Origin: Wohlfahrtiimonas sp. G9077
Lineage (GTDB): Bacteria; Pseudomonadota; Gammaproteobacteria; Cardiobacteriales; Wohlfahrtiimonadaceae
Reading direction: 5' to 3'
Assembly: GCF_002252155.1 (NCBI RefSeq)
Contig: NZ_NEFD01000002.1
Location: forward strand, 1-64,000
Length of the DNA stretch: 64,000 nt
In this document: positions 18,593 to 27,723 of the stretch, piece by piece
Layout of the letters: each line of letters starts with the position of its first letter
How positions within the stretch are numbered: position 1 is the stretch's first letter
The notes under the pieces: model-generated
Database searches by the model: none
The model's input: the letters and a program-made list of their open reading frames with translations, nothing else
Told to the model about the DNA's origin: nothing
Program-made: the position numbers and the translations under genes

Positions 18593-20347
18593 ATGAAAAT
18601 TATGATGCGGGTGACCCTCACTTTGATTTTTATCAGTGCAGCGGTGATGGGGCTCATCTATTTTTATTTAAACACGCATAAAGTCGATGTGCGCCAGAGC
18701 GCGCAAATCATTGATACCGTCAATGCGATTGTGCATGAGTCTTCGCGGTTAGATGTTGCCATTTTGCAGATCAATGCCGGCATTGACACAGATGAAGCCA
18801 CCATTTTACAGATCCAAAAAAAGATGGCCATGTTGATTGATCAGTTAAGCCATGAACCGGTGATTCATGAGTCATTATCAACCTTAGCAAATACGATGGA
18901 TCGTAAAGAAGAATGGATCAAACAGTTTCAGGCAGAAATTCCTGTCCTTGATGAGGCTTTGCAATCTTTACCGCAATTGTATGAGCAAATTCTTGCCAAT
19001 GATGACATTGTCGCTTCTGAATTTGATGCGCTGTTTTTGCGACTGTTTACAACTGTCGTCAAATACAATCTCAACAGTACAGATGCCTTAAAAGCATCGA
19101 TTCGTGCCCAAATGCGCATCATTGAAGCGCTGTTGATCACCACAGATTTACCCTTTGCAACGCAAGACATTTTGTATGATTTTTTGGGGCAAGTGGGCAT
19201 TGTGATGGAAACGCGTCCGGACATTGATCATATCTTGCAATCCATGGCAGCGCTGCCTGTTGTCGCCAATGCTGATGCCATTAAAACTGAAGTGCGCCGT
19301 TCGGTCAGTGCGGCATTGGCCGCTCAAGGGCGTCATCAAACAGAGTTGATGATCTATGCCGCAGCTTTGCTTGGCATTTTGACGCTGTTGGCCATACGCT
19401 TATTCATCAATTATGTGCGGTTAGAGCAACGGGTGATGGCACGCACGCAAGATTTGCAAAAGGCGCTGCATGATCTACAGGAATCTGAAATGATCTTGGT
19501 GCAAAACGAGAAAATGAGCGCCCTTGGGCAGATGGTGGCGGGCGTTGTCCATGAAGTGAATACGCCGCTTGCATACACTAAAAATGCATTGGAGCTGACG
19601 GCGGCGAACTTAACGGCGTTTCATGTGCCGCGCCTTGTGGCATTGGCGGAATCTGTGATGACATTGATTCAGGATCCAAACGCCGATGATGTGGCAGCAC
19701 GTAAAGCGCACATTGTGTACGAGGTCAAAGCGATCACCACAAATTTACAGGCCGCAGGCATCGATGATGTGCCATTCAGTGAGATGACATCCGAGATTGA
19801 ATCGCTCATTGCCGATGGTTTAACAGGCATAGAACAGATCAGTGGGCTCATTCATAACCTTCGCAATTTTAGTCGGCTAGATCGCGGGCACATTGCTCGT
19901 CAATCCTTAAAAGATGCGGTGGAAAGCACCTTAATGCTGTTGAAGTATGAGCTTAAAAACAAGTATGTCACGGTGAAGATTGTGGAAGATTGCATCATCG
20001 AATGCATGCCATCGCACATCAATCAGGTGCTGCTGAACATCATTGGCAATGCCAATCAAGCGACCGATGATGATGGTTTGATTGAAATCACCGTAGCGCG
20101 TGCCGATGCAACATTTGCCAAAATCACCATTGCTGACAATGGCTCAGGCATTGAAGAGAGCACCTTGCAACAAATTTTCAATCCTTTTTTCACCACCAAA
20201 AAAGTGGGGCAAGGCACCGGCCTTGGCCTCTCGATCAGTCATAAAATCATGCAAGAACATGGTGGCACCATTGAGGTGACATCCACCGTGGGCCAAGGCA
20301 CCACTTTTACCTTGTTATTGCCATTTGTGATTGAGTCACAATCTTAA
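18593..20347 (+). CDS. Membrane sensor histidine kinase
   Basis: 584 residues. A membrane helix at about 3-25 and another at about 252-275 bracket a 225-residue, mainly helical periplasmic sensor region. There is no recognisable HAMP; a coiled coil (QRVMARTQDLQKALHDLQES) leads to the H-box GQMVAGVVHEVNTPLAYTKN, with the phosphorylated His near residue 320. The ATPase domain shows LLNIIGNANQATDDDG, DNGSGI and GTGLGLSIS. The ATG at 18593 has GGAGAG upstream; a longer in-frame ORF starts at 18482 but would lack a proper ribosome site. It is 9 nt from its partner regulator. The ligand is unknown. Confidence 0.85.
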   Translation: MKIMMRVTLTLIFISAAVMGLIYFYLNTHKVDVRQSAQIIDTVNAIVHESSRLDVAILQINAGIDTDEATILQIQKKMAMLIDQLSHEPVIHESLSTLANTMDRKEEWIKQFQAEIPVLDEALQSLPQLYEQILANDDIVASEFDALFLRLFTTVVKYNLNSTDALKASIRAQMRIIEALLITTDLPFATQDILYDFLGQVGIVMETRPDIDHILQSMAALPVVANADAIKTEVRRSVSAALAAQGRHQTELMIYAAALLGILTLLAIRLFINYVRLEQRVMARTQDLQKALHDLQESEMILVQNEKMSALGQMVAGVVHEVNTPLAYTKNALELTAANLTAFHVPRLVALAESVMTLIQDPNADDVAARKAHIVYEVKAITTNLQAAGIDDVPFSEMTSEIESLIADGLTGIEQISGLIHNLRNFSRLDRGHIARQSLKDAVESTLMLLKYELKNKYVTVKIVEDCIIECMPSHINQVLLNIIGNANQATDDDGLIEITVARADATFAKITIADNGSGIEESTLQQIFNPFFTTKKVGQGTGLGLSISHKIMQEHGGTIEVTSTVGQGTTFTLLLPFVIESQS

Positions 20348-20356
20348 GGAGCGCGT

Positions 20357-21268
20357 ATGTTAACGTCTAAAATGACTGTGTTGTGTGTGGATGATGAACC
20401 GCTGATTTTAAATGCCCTCAAAGCATTGCTGCGCCTTCGTTATCATGTGATCACCACAACCGATCCCTTTGAAGCCCTCGACATTTTAAAAACCGGCAAA
20501 GTTGCTGTCATCATCAGTGATCAGCGCATGCCAGAGATGCTTGGCACTGAGTTATTGAGCCAAGCCAAGATCATCTCGCCGCGCACCACGCGCATTTTAT
20601 TGACGGGATTTTCAGATTTGAGCGCCATCATCAGCACTGTCAATGACAGCGAGGTGTATCGATTTTTAACCAAGCCTTGGAGCAATCAAGAGGTGCTTGA
20701 GATTGTGGCCGATGCGGTCAATGTTTCAAAAGCGGTGGCCACTGTGCCCACAAAAGTGCCACTCAAAACATACGCACAGCCTCAAACGCCTTCTTACGTC
20801 ATTTATAAAAGCAGCTTAACGGATCAACAAGGCTTTGACATTCATACTGAGTTGCCAGAGCACACGCACGCTTTACTCGCCGATACCAATGAAGCGGTGA
20901 TTGCGTTGTTACAACAATATCCCGTTAAGCTCATCATTGTACATTTTCAATCTTCCAGTGAAGCGGACATTGAACTGTTGAAATATTTAAAGCGCGAATT
21001 GCCAGAGTTATTGAGCATAGGGCTCGTTAAACACGCCGATTATCAGGACATTATTTTGCTCATCAATGAGGCCAAGCTTTATCGTTATGTGATGATGCCA
21101 TCGCGCCCGCGGCAGATTGCATTTTTTGTCAATTCCGCCATTGAGATGTTTCATCAATTACAAACAACGCCCAATCTTTTAACCACGCAGCAAGTGATGC
21201 GTCAAAGCCCCATCAAATCTTCGTTGTTAGGATTATTCAATGGCGTGAAGCGCTTTTTTACCAAATGA
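20357..21268 (+). CDS. Response regulator with a second, degenerate receiver domain
   Basis: 303 residues. The first receiver (about 5-125) has acidic VLCVDDEP, the phospho-acceptor in VIISDQRMPEM, ILLTGF and the lysine in YRFLTKPW. A Pro/Thr-rich linker follows (about 135-155). The second half (about 160-280) repeats the fold, ending YRYVMMPSRP, but lacks the phospho-acceptor Asp and the KP lysine. There is no DNA-binding or enzymatic output domain. It is cotranscribed with the kinase (AAGGAGCG Shine-Dalgarno). It probably acts by protein contact or as a phosphate relay. Confidence 0.8.
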   Translation: MLTSKMTVLCVDDEPLILNALKALLRLRYHVITTTDPFEALDILKTGKVAVIISDQRMPEMLGTELLSQAKIISPRTTRILLTGFSDLSAIISTVNDSEVYRFLTKPWSNQEVLEIVADAVNVSKAVATVPTKVPLKTYAQPQTPSYVIYKSSLTDQQGFDIHTELPEHTHALLADTNEAVIALLQQYPVKLIIVHFQSSSEADIELLKYLKRELPELLSIGLVKHADYQDIILLINEAKLYRYVMMPSRPRQIAFFVNSAIEMFHQLQTTPNLLTTQQVMRQSPIKSSLLGLFNGVKRFFTK

Positions 21269-21310
21269 ATCATTGCCCTGTATAATGAAGCCTCAATTGT
21301 AGGAGGCGGT

Positions 21311-21928
21311 ATGTTAAAAACAGTGAGTCTATGGTCGATTTTAACGGCATCTTTTGTGGTGCCAAGCTTGGCAAATGAAGCTTTTGTGGTGAAATATTTT
21401 AATGATTTGACCACGTTGCAGGCGGATTTTGAACAGACGGTGACGCAACAAAAAAATAAAGAGATCTCCGATGGTGTGTTACAAATTCGCAAAAAAAATG
21501 GCCGCGATGCCACAGCAGGTTTTTACTTTAATTACACGTCACCTTTTGAGCAAAAGATCATCAGTAATGGTCAAAAGCTCTGGCATTACGATGTGGATTT
21601 AGAGCAGGTGGTGATTAAAAATCTGGCCATTTTTGAGCAAGATTCCCCGATGTTCATGATCTTTAATGATCAACCTTTAAATGCACAATTTGCCATCAAA
21701 ACTTTGAAAAATGAGCAAAAATATCGCCTAACGCCGAAGAAAAAGGGCGATGTTGAATTCATTGAAATCGAATTTAAACGTGGTAACATTAGTAATGTGT
21801 ATGCAAAGCAAGCCAATGGCACATTGAGTTTGACGCTCTCTGATGTAGTGATCAATCAGAACATCAATCCGAACGTGTTCACATTAAAAGTGCCCAAAGG
21901 CGTGGATGTGATCGATGAGACAAAATGA
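21311..21928 (+). CDS. lolA: Outer-membrane lipoprotein carrier LolA
   Basis: 205 residues. A signal peptide (cleavage near VVPSLANEA, about residue 21) is followed by TLQADFEQTVTQQ, FYFNYTSPFEQKIISNGQKLWHYD and DVDLEQVVIKNL, the half-barrel signature of LolA. It shuttles lipoproteins from LolCDE to LolB across the periplasm. GGAGG lies before the ATG. Its end overlaps rarA by 14 nt, the same gene order as in E. coli. Confidence 0.92.
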   Translation: MLKTVSLWSILTASFVVPSLANEAFVVKYFNDLTTLQADFEQTVTQQKNKEISDGVLQIRKKNGRDATAGFYFNYTSPFEQKIISNGQKLWHYDVDLEQVVIKNLAIFEQDSPMFMIFNDQPLNAQFAIKTLKNEQKYRLTPKKKGDVEFIEIEFKRGNISNVYAKQANGTLSLTLSDVVINQNINPNVFTLKVPKGVDVIDETK

Positions 21929-23231
21929 TCTTTTTAGCGCCCAAGGCGATGATTTTGCACCATTAGCCGATCGCTTGCGTCCGCAATCTTTAGAAGATGT
22001 GGTGGGCCAACGCCATTTGATTGGGCAAGATAAGCCGCTGACTTTAGCCCTCAATGCCACAAAGCCCCATTCCATGATCTTTTGGGGGCCACCGGGCGTT
22101 GGGAAAACCACCTTGGCGCGTTTATTGGCCAATGCTTATGATTGTGAATTCATTGCGTTATCTGCAGTGTTTTCAGGCGTTAAAGAGATTCGCGAAGCCA
22201 TTGAAACAGCAAAAAATTATCAATTGCAGGGCAGGCAAACCATTTTATTCATCGATGAAATTCATCGTTTTAATAAAAGTCAGCAAGATGCATTGCTGCC
22301 CTACATTGAATCAGGCTTGGTGGTGTTTGTGGGCGCAACCACAGAAAATCCCTCTTTTGAGATCAATCGCGCTTTATTGTCACGCGCAACGGTTTATCCC
22401 TTAAAGCCGATTGATGTGGCCGCGTTAACTCAATTGGTGGAGCGCGTTTTAACGCAACATTATCCGAGCATTCACTTGGCAGAGGATGCCATTTTGCAAT
22501 TGGTAACGTATGCTGATGGCGATGCGCGCCGTTTGCTCAATCGTTTAGAACAGGTGCTTAACATTGCATCATCTGAAGGCGTCGAAACGGTGACCACAGA
22601 ATTTTTGGGTAAAGTGCTCACCGCGCAACCAAAAGCGATGGACAAAGGCGGGGATCAGTTTTATGATTTGATTTCAGCGCTCCATAAATCTGTGCGTGGC
22701 TCTGATCCGGATGCCGCATTGTATTGGTTCATGCGCATGTTAGAAGGCGGCGCAGATCCGCGATATTTAGCGCGCAGGATTGTGCGCATTGCTTGGGAAG
22801 ACATCGGCATTGCCGATCCGCGTGCGATGCAAATTGCCAATGATGCAGCCACAACATATGAGCGCTTAGGTTCGCCAGAAGGGGAGCTTGCCCTTGGCAC
22901 GGCGCTTGTGTATTTAGCATGCGCTGCAAAATCAAATGCGGCGTACAATGCCTTTAATCAAGCGCGTGCCTTTGTTCGGCAAGATCAATCCCGCGAAGTG
23001 CCGCTGCATTTACGCAATGCACCCACACAATTAATGGCGGATATGGATTATGGCAAAGCGTATCGCTATGCGCACAATGAGCCGTATGCATATGCAGCGG
23101 GGGAGAAATATTTTCCCGATGATTTGCCTGATCAAACATGGTATCAACCCACAGATCGCGGTTTAGAGCGAAAAATCCAAGAGAAATTGGCATTTTTAGC
23201 GGCGCTTGATCAATCGGCGCGCTCTGAATAA
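21915..23231 (+). CDS. rarA: Replication-associated recombination protein RarA (MgsA)
   Basis: 438 residues of an AAA+ ATPase related to clamp loaders. LADRLRPQSLEDVVGQRHLI opens the protein, Walker A is GPPGVGKTTL, Walker B is ILFIDEIHRF, sensor 1 is VGATTENPSFEIN. The C-terminal tetramerisation part has AWEDIGIADPRAMQIA. It acts at stalled replication forks. Translationally coupled to lolA through a 14-nt overlap. Confidence 0.95.
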   Translation: MRQNDLFSAQGDDFAPLADRLRPQSLEDVVGQRHLIGQDKPLTLALNATKPHSMIFWGPPGVGKTTLARLLANAYDCEFIALSAVFSGVKEIREAIETAKNYQLQGRQTILFIDEIHRFNKSQQDALLPYIESGLVVFVGATTENPSFEINRALLSRATVYPLKPIDVAALTQLVERVLTQHYPSIHLAEDAILQLVTYADGDARRLLNRLEQVLNIASSEGVETVTTEFLGKVLTAQPKAMDKGGDQFYDLISALHKSVRGSDPDAALYWFMRMLEGGADPRYLARRIVRIAWEDIGIADPRAMQIANDAATTYERLGSPEGELALGTALVYLACAAKSNAAYNAFNQARAFVRQDQSREVPLHLRNAPTQLMADMDYGKAYRYAHNEPYAYAAGEKYFPDDLPDQTWYQPTDRGLERKIQEKLAFLAALDQSARSE

Positions 23232-23278
23232 ACTAAATTTGCCAATTGAATTGGCATTCTCTATACTTTCTCCATTCC

Positions 23279-23367
23279 ACTAGAGGTGCTGTTGTGAACA
23301 GCTGAGATTGAAGTAAACTTCGGGACTCTTATGACCTGATCTAGTTAGTACTAGCGGAGGCAAGTGA
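23279..23367 (+). promoter_or_regulatory. TPP riboswitch (THI element)
   Basis: The conserved pyrimidine-sensor text GCTGAGAT and the pyrophosphate-sensor ACCTGATCTAGTTAGTACTAGCG followed by GGAGGCAAGTG are in the correct order, with a variable hairpin (GAAGTAAACTTC) between. It directly precedes the thiazole-synthesis operon. When TPP binds, expression should fall; whether by attenuation or ribosome-site masking is not evident. Confidence 0.95.
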
Positions 23368-23400
23368 TTTGGGCACAGCACAACTCCGCAATGGAGAAAT

Positions 23401-24033
23401 ATGTTTCAAATTCATGCTGTGACAGCGAACCAATCACAATCCATCGAGCAATTAAGTGAACACATTGTTGCACTGTTGCCACATGTGGATTATGTACAGA
23501 TTCGCGAAAAATCTCGATCCCCAAAAGCGATTGCCGCTTTGATCGAGCAAGTGGCACAGTATGCCCCCATCCATCAACTCATTTTGAATGATCGCACAGA
23601 CATTGCATTGGCAATGGGCATCGAGCGCGTGCATTTAACAGAATCTAGCTTGCCGCTAGCAGTGTTAAAACCGGCATTTTCGACGATGCAATTTGGGCGA
23701 TCATTTCACAATGGCGCACAAATTCAGGCGCAATTGCCTGAGTATGCATATGGATACATTGGACACATTTTTCAAACGCGCTTAAAAACAGATCCGCCCC
23801 TTGGCTTGGACGGCTTAACCGCCATTGCAAAAGCAAAGCGCGCGGGCACATTGATCGCCATTGGCGGCATTGATGAGACAAACATTGCAAGCATCGCACC
23901 AATGGTGGATGGCGTTGCGGTGATGTCTGGTTTTTTTGAGCGTTCCATTGCAGAGAGCATCGCCCATGCAAAATCCCTCAAATTGTTGGCAGAGCAGGCC
24001 ATTATTGACGCAAGGAGAACCTGTGGAAATTAG
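23401..24033 (+). CDS. tenI: Thiazole tautomerase TenI (ThiE-like fold)
   Basis: 210 residues with a TIM-barrel of the ThiE/TenI family. HAVTANQ, VDYVQIREKSRSPKAI, GRSFHN, YGYIGHIFQT, IAIGGI and GVAVMSGFF resemble Bacillus TenI more than ThiE. TenI aromatises the thiazole product of ThiG. First gene after the TPP riboswitch and joined to thiS, thiG and thiF, the same company as in the Bacillus tenI operon. A ThiE function (thiamine-phosphate synthase) is possible but less likely. Confidence 0.8.
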   Translation: MFQIHAVTANQSQSIEQLSEHIVALLPHVDYVQIREKSRSPKAIAALIEQVAQYAPIHQLILNDRTDIALAMGIERVHLTESSLPLAVLKPAFSTMQFGRSFHNGAQIQAQLPEYAYGYIGHIFQTRLKTDPPLGLDGLTAIAKAKRAGTLIAIGGIDETNIASIAPMVDGVAVMSGFFERSIAESIAHAKSLKLLAEQAIIDARRTCGN

Positions 24034-24229
24034 TGTGAATGGTGAAGTGATGACAGTGCCCGCGGACGTGACAACAGTGGCTGAGTTGATCGATCGATTG
24101 GACATTGCACATCGTAAATATTTTATTATAGAAAAAAATCGCGAAGTGGTGATGAAAGAGGACTATGCCACAGAAAAAGTCCGCGCAAATGACTGCTTTG
24201 AGATTGTCCATTTTGTTGGTGGAGGCTAA
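24023..24229 (+). CDS. thiS: Sulfur carrier protein ThiS
   Basis: 68 residues with a ubiquitin-like fold and the diagnostic C-terminal Gly-Gly (VHFVGGG), which ThiF adenylates and which then carries thiocarboxylate sulfur to ThiG. The start is a GTG at 24023, 5 nt after AAGGAG, giving an 11-nt overlap with tenI. A longer in-frame reading begins inside tenI and is not needed. Confidence 0.9.
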   Translation: MEISVNGEVMTVPADVTTVAELIDRLDIAHRKYFIIEKNREVVMKEDYATEKVRANDCFEIVHFVGGG

Positions 24230-24231
24230 CG

Positions 24232-24999
24232 ATGACATTAAAAATTGGGGATTTTGAATTCCAATCACGCCTATTTTTAGGCACAGGTAAATATCGCACC
24301 TTTGAAGAACAAAAAGGCGCCGTTGAAGCCAGTGACACAGAAGTGTTGACCTTTGCGGTGCGCCGCATGGACATTTTTGATGCCAATCAGCCCAATTTAT
24401 TGGAGCAATTGGATTTGTCTAAATATAAATTGTTGCCAAATACGGCAGGTGCGAGCACAGCTGAAGAAGCGGTACGCACCGCAAAATTGGCCAAAGCCTC
24501 TGGCTTGTGCGACATGATCAAAGTTGAGATCATCGGTTGCCCGAAAACGCTATTGCCGGATCCTGTGGAAACATTGAAAGCGACAGAAATGTTGTTGGAA
24601 GAAGGCATGACAGTATTGGTGTACACATCCGATGATGTGGTGCTTGCCCGTAAACTTCAAGAGCTCGGTTGTCATGCCATCATGCCGGGCGCATCGCCAA
24701 TTGGCACAGGTTTGGGCATTGTGAATCCATATAATTTAAGCTACATCATTGAGGATGCGAAAGTGCCCGTGATTGTGGATGCAGGTTTAGGTTCACCGCG
24801 TGATGTGGCCATGGCGATGGAACTTGGTGCAGATGGCGTATTGCTCAACAGCGCCGTTGCGTATGCACAAGATCCCATTAAAATGAGCCGTGCGATGAGC
24901 ATGGCGTGTGTGGCCGGTCGTTTGGGTTTTGAAGCAAAACGCATGCCGAAAAAACTCACCGCCACAGCAAGCAGCCCATTGACAGGATTGATCGGTTAA
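24232..24999 (+). CDS. thiG: Thiazole synthase ThiG
   Basis: 255 residues, a TIM barrel opening with [19 protein letters not shown]. The Schiff-base lysine lies in [10 protein letters not shown], and the phosphate-binding end has [29 protein letters not shown]. It condenses deoxyxylulose-5-phosphate, dehydroglycine and ThiS thiocarboxylate. It starts 2 nt after thiS and overlaps the thiF start by one base. Confidence 0.96.
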   Translation: MTLKIGDFEFQSRLFLGTGKYRTFEEQKGAVEASDTEVLTFAVRRMDIFDANQPNLLEQLDLSKYKLLPNTAGASTAEEAVRTAKLAKASGLCDMIKVEIIGCPKTLLPDPVETLKATEMLLEEGMTVLVYTSDDVVLARKLQELGCHAIMPGASPIGTGLGIVNPYNLSYIIEDAKVPVIVDAGLGSPRDVAMAMELGADGVLLNSAVAYAQDPIKMSRAMSMACVAGRLGFEAKRMPKKLTATASSPLTGLIG

Positions 25000-26027
25000 T
25001 GAGCATTGATCCCCGATATCATCGCTTAGCCCGCTTTGCTCGCATTCAAACAGCGGGCGTTGAGCGCCTCAATCAAGCCACAGTTGTCATCATCGGTTGC
25101 GGCGCTTTAGGCGCGCAGCATGCTGAAACCTTAACGCGAAGTGGCATTGGGCATGTGATATTGGTGGATCGCGATTTTGTGGAATTGAGTAATTTGCAGC
25201 GTCAAACCCTTTTTACGGAGGCCGACGCTGCCGCATCGTTACCAAAAGTGGTGGCCTTAAAACAGCATTTAACGGCCATCAATCACACAACGCGCATCAC
25301 CACGCATTTGGTGGATGTCTCTAGTGACAACATTGTCGATCTGATTAAAGGTGCTGATTTGGTGCTCGATGGCACGGATAATTTGGCGCTTCGCATGATC
25401 ATCAATGATGCCTGTTATCAGCAAAACATTCCGTGGATTTTTGGTTCAGCGCTCGAAAGTTACGGCATGAGCCACAATTTTAATGTACCGCATCGTAAAG
25501 ATTTACCATGTCTTCGTTGTATTTTAGGGGCAGTGCCTTTAGAAAGCGGTGATACATGTAGTTCTGTTGGCGTCATTCAGCCAATCTTACAATTGATCTC
25601 TAGCATTCAAACCACAGAAGCCCTGAAGTTTTTTGTGGAGCCGGCTGCAATGCGCGATACCTTGTGGACGATGGATGTATGGTCATCTCATGCGCAAGCC
25701 GTGAATCTGACAAAATTTAAACGAAACAATTGCCCAACATGCGGCGACAATCCAACGTATCCTGCGTTAATGCAGGCGCAACGTGAGGCTCAACGCTTAT
25801 GTGGTGATGGCTCTGTGATGATTCGTGAAATGCAGCCGTTAGATCTAGCGGCGCTTGAAAAAATATTAATCACGCGGGGGATTGCACATCGATTTAATGA
25901 ATATTTTTTAAACATCGAAGGGGCACATCGCATCATTCTCTTTAAAGATGGCCGCGCAATTGTCTATGGTACGCACGATGTGGATGAAGCATTAGCGCTC
26001 TATCAAAATATCATTAATTTAATCTAG
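24999..26027 (+). CDS. thiF: ThiS adenylyltransferase ThiF (HesA/MoeB family)
   Basis: 342 residues of the E1-like family. The nucleotide-binding loop is VVIIGCGALGAQHAE, with DRDFVELSNLQRQ and ADLVLDGTDNLALR. Zinc-binding pairs are CLRC and CPTC. A C-terminal extension of about 80 residues follows the zinc site, as in some Bacillus-type ThiF/MoeB proteins. It activates the ThiS tail. Last gene of the operon; the enzyme supplying dehydroglycine (ThiO or ThiH) is not here. Confidence 0.88.
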   Translation: MSIDPRYHRLARFARIQTAGVERLNQATVVIIGCGALGAQHAETLTRSGIGHVILVDRDFVELSNLQRQTLFTEADAAASLPKVVALKQHLTAINHTTRITTHLVDVSSDNIVDLIKGADLVLDGTDNLALRMIINDACYQQNIPWIFGSALESYGMSHNFNVPHRKDLPCLRCILGAVPLESGDTCSSVGVIQPILQLISSIQTTEALKFFVEPAAMRDTLWTMDVWSSHAQAVNLTKFKRNNCPTCGDNPTYPALMQAQREAQRLCGDGSVMIREMQPLDLAALEKILITRGIAHRFNEYFLNIEGAHRIILFKDGRAIVYGTHDVDEALALYQNIINLI

Positions 26028-26083
26028 TCATTTATTCATTTCATCAACCCTTTACAAGCTGATTGTATCTGTTATGGTGATGC

Positions 26084-26180
26084 CTATTCAGGCGGCATTT
26101 GGCCCTTTCTTGAGGCGGATCATTCCATGAGTGATCCCATTTGTATCAAGGGCTGCGCCATGATATGAATACTCTATAAT
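26084..26180 (+). promoter_or_regulatory. Leader/promoter region of the dicarboxylate transporter
   Basis: The 170-nt gap contains GGATCA...TGATCC (26117-26137, 9-nt spacer), ATGCC...GGCAT just before it, and a perfect TATAAT at 26175-26180. No matching -35 is visible, so activator dependence is possible. The distance from TATAAT to the start codon is short. Confidence 0.35.
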
Positions 26181-26200
26181 CAAAAAAAGAAGGGATGACT

Positions 26201-27679
26201 ATGAAGAATACTCAGCTAGCCCCCATTAAACCGATACCTGCTCTGGTGGCGGTTGCATTAACATTAATCATTTGGTTCATCATTCCGACGCCTGAAGGCG
26301 TCAGCGACAATGCATGGCAATTGTTGGCGCTTTTTGTGGGCACCATTGCCGCCATCATTGGTAAAGCATTGCCAATTGGTGCCATCTCGATCATCTCCAT
26401 CAGCTTAGTGGCCATTACGGGTGTGACCAATCCTGGCAATCCAAAGGCAGCGCTTGGGGATGCATTAAGCGGCTTTTCTAATGAGCTCATTTGGTTGATC
26501 GGGATTTCCATCATGATCTCCATGAGCTTAACGAAAACGGGCTTAGGTGCACGCATTGGCTACTTTTTAATCTCATTGTTTGGTAAACGCACGGTGGGCA
26601 TTGCTTATGCGCTAGCATTTGCAGAGACCATTTTAGCGCCCGTGACACCAAGTAACACGGCGCGTGGTGGCGGCATCATTCATCCCATCATGCGTTCGAT
26701 TGCCACCAGTTTTGGCAGTCAACCTGAACGAGGTTCCACTGAAAAAATCGGTCGTTATTTAGCGCTCGTGAACTATAACACCAACCCCATTACATCTGCG
26801 ATGTTCATCACCGCAACGGCACCGAACCCATTAATTGTGGCTTTGATTTATGAGGGCACAGATCCAAGCTTTCATTTAACGTGGGGCATGTGGGCGGTGG
26901 CGGCATTTGTGCCGGGCATCATCTCCCTTTTGGTGATGCCGTGGGTTGTGTATCTCATTTGCCCGCCAGAAATTAAGAAAACACCGGATGCCCCAAACTT
27001 TGCCAAAGAACAGCTGAAAGAATTGGGACCATTGTCGTTGCCTGAAAAAATCACGTTGTGCGTGTTTGGTCTGTTGCTCTTTATGTGGGCAGGCGTTCCT
27101 GCGATGATTTTTGGCCCTGCGTTTACCATCAGCCCAACCACGGCAGCATTCATTGGTTTATCCATTTTATTGATCACAGGCGTTTTGGAATGGAACGAAG
27201 TGCTCGGCAATAAAGGCGCATGGGATACCGTTGTTTGGTTCTCTGCATTGGTGATGATGGCGGGCTTTTTAGGTAAATTGGGCTTAGTCTCTTGGTTGGC
27301 GGTGACGGTTGGTCATGGCATTGATGACTTTGGCTTTAACTGGATTCTTGGCATGCTGATTTTAGTGTTGGTCTATGTTTATTCACACTACTTTTTTGCA
27401 AGTACAACGGCGCACATTACAGCCATGTTTGCCGCCTTCTTAGCAGCTGGTATTGCCCTTGGTGCACCGCAAATGTTACTGGCATTAACATTGGCATTTT
27501 CATCTTCGCTCATGATGTCATTAACCCATTATGGTACAGGGACAGCGCCCATCATTTATGGCTCAGGTTATACAACTTTGGGCGAATGGTGGAAAGTGGG
27601 CTTTGCCACAAGCGTTGTGAACTTAGCCATTTGGTTTTACATCGGTGGCCTTTGGTGGAAAATGTTGGGTTATTGGTAA
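26201..27679 (+). CDS. DASS-family dicarboxylate/2-oxoglutarate transporter
   Basis: 492 residues with about twelve hydrophobic segments. The two substrate/sodium-site hairpins are recognisable: APVTPSNTARGGGIIHPIM and MSLTHYGTGTAPIIYGSGY, with LVNYNTNPITSAMFITATAPNP in the middle. These belong to the CitT/SODiT1 branch of the divalent anion:sodium symporter family. The ATG at 26201 is preferred because the one at 26195 overlaps the AAGGG ribosome site. The substrate is probably a C4-C6 di- or tricarboxylate. Monogenic, with its own terminator. Confidence 0.88.
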   Translation: MKNTQLAPIKPIPALVAVALTLIIWFIIPTPEGVSDNAWQLLALFVGTIAAIIGKALPIGAISIISISLVAITGVTNPGNPKAALGDALSGFSNELIWLIGISIMISMSLTKTGLGARIGYFLISLFGKRTVGIAYALAFAETILAPVTPSNTARGGGIIHPIMRSIATSFGSQPERGSTEKIGRYLALVNYNTNPITSAMFITATAPNPLIVALIYEGTDPSFHLTWGMWAVAAFVPGIISLLVMPWVVYLICPPEIKKTPDAPNFAKEQLKELGPLSLPEKITLCVFGLLLFMWAGVPAMIFGPAFTISPTTAAFIGLSILLITGVLEWNEVLGNKGAWDTVVWFSALVMMAGFLGKLGLVSWLAVTVGHGIDDFGFNWILGMLILVLVYVYSHYFFASTTAHITAMFAAFLAAGIALGAPQMLLALTLAFSSSLMMSLTHYGTGTAPIIYGSGYTTLGEWWKVGFATSVVNLAIWFYIGGLWWKMLGYW

Positions 27680-27694
27680 CAAGCACCTTCAAGA

Positions 27695-27719
27695 AAGCAG
27701 CCTGCGGGCTGCTTTTTTT
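27695..27719 (+). terminator. Terminator between the transporter gene and prpR
   Basis: AAGCAGCC, TGCG, GGCTGCTT followed by a run of T residues. It separates two convergent genes. Confidence 0.85.
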
Positions 27720-27723
27720 ATCC

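Noticed and set aside
23401-24033. First gene of the thiamine operon as thiE
   Set aside because: The wording IREKSRSPKAI, GRSFHN and GHIFQT and the operon company fit TenI better; kept as an alternative only.
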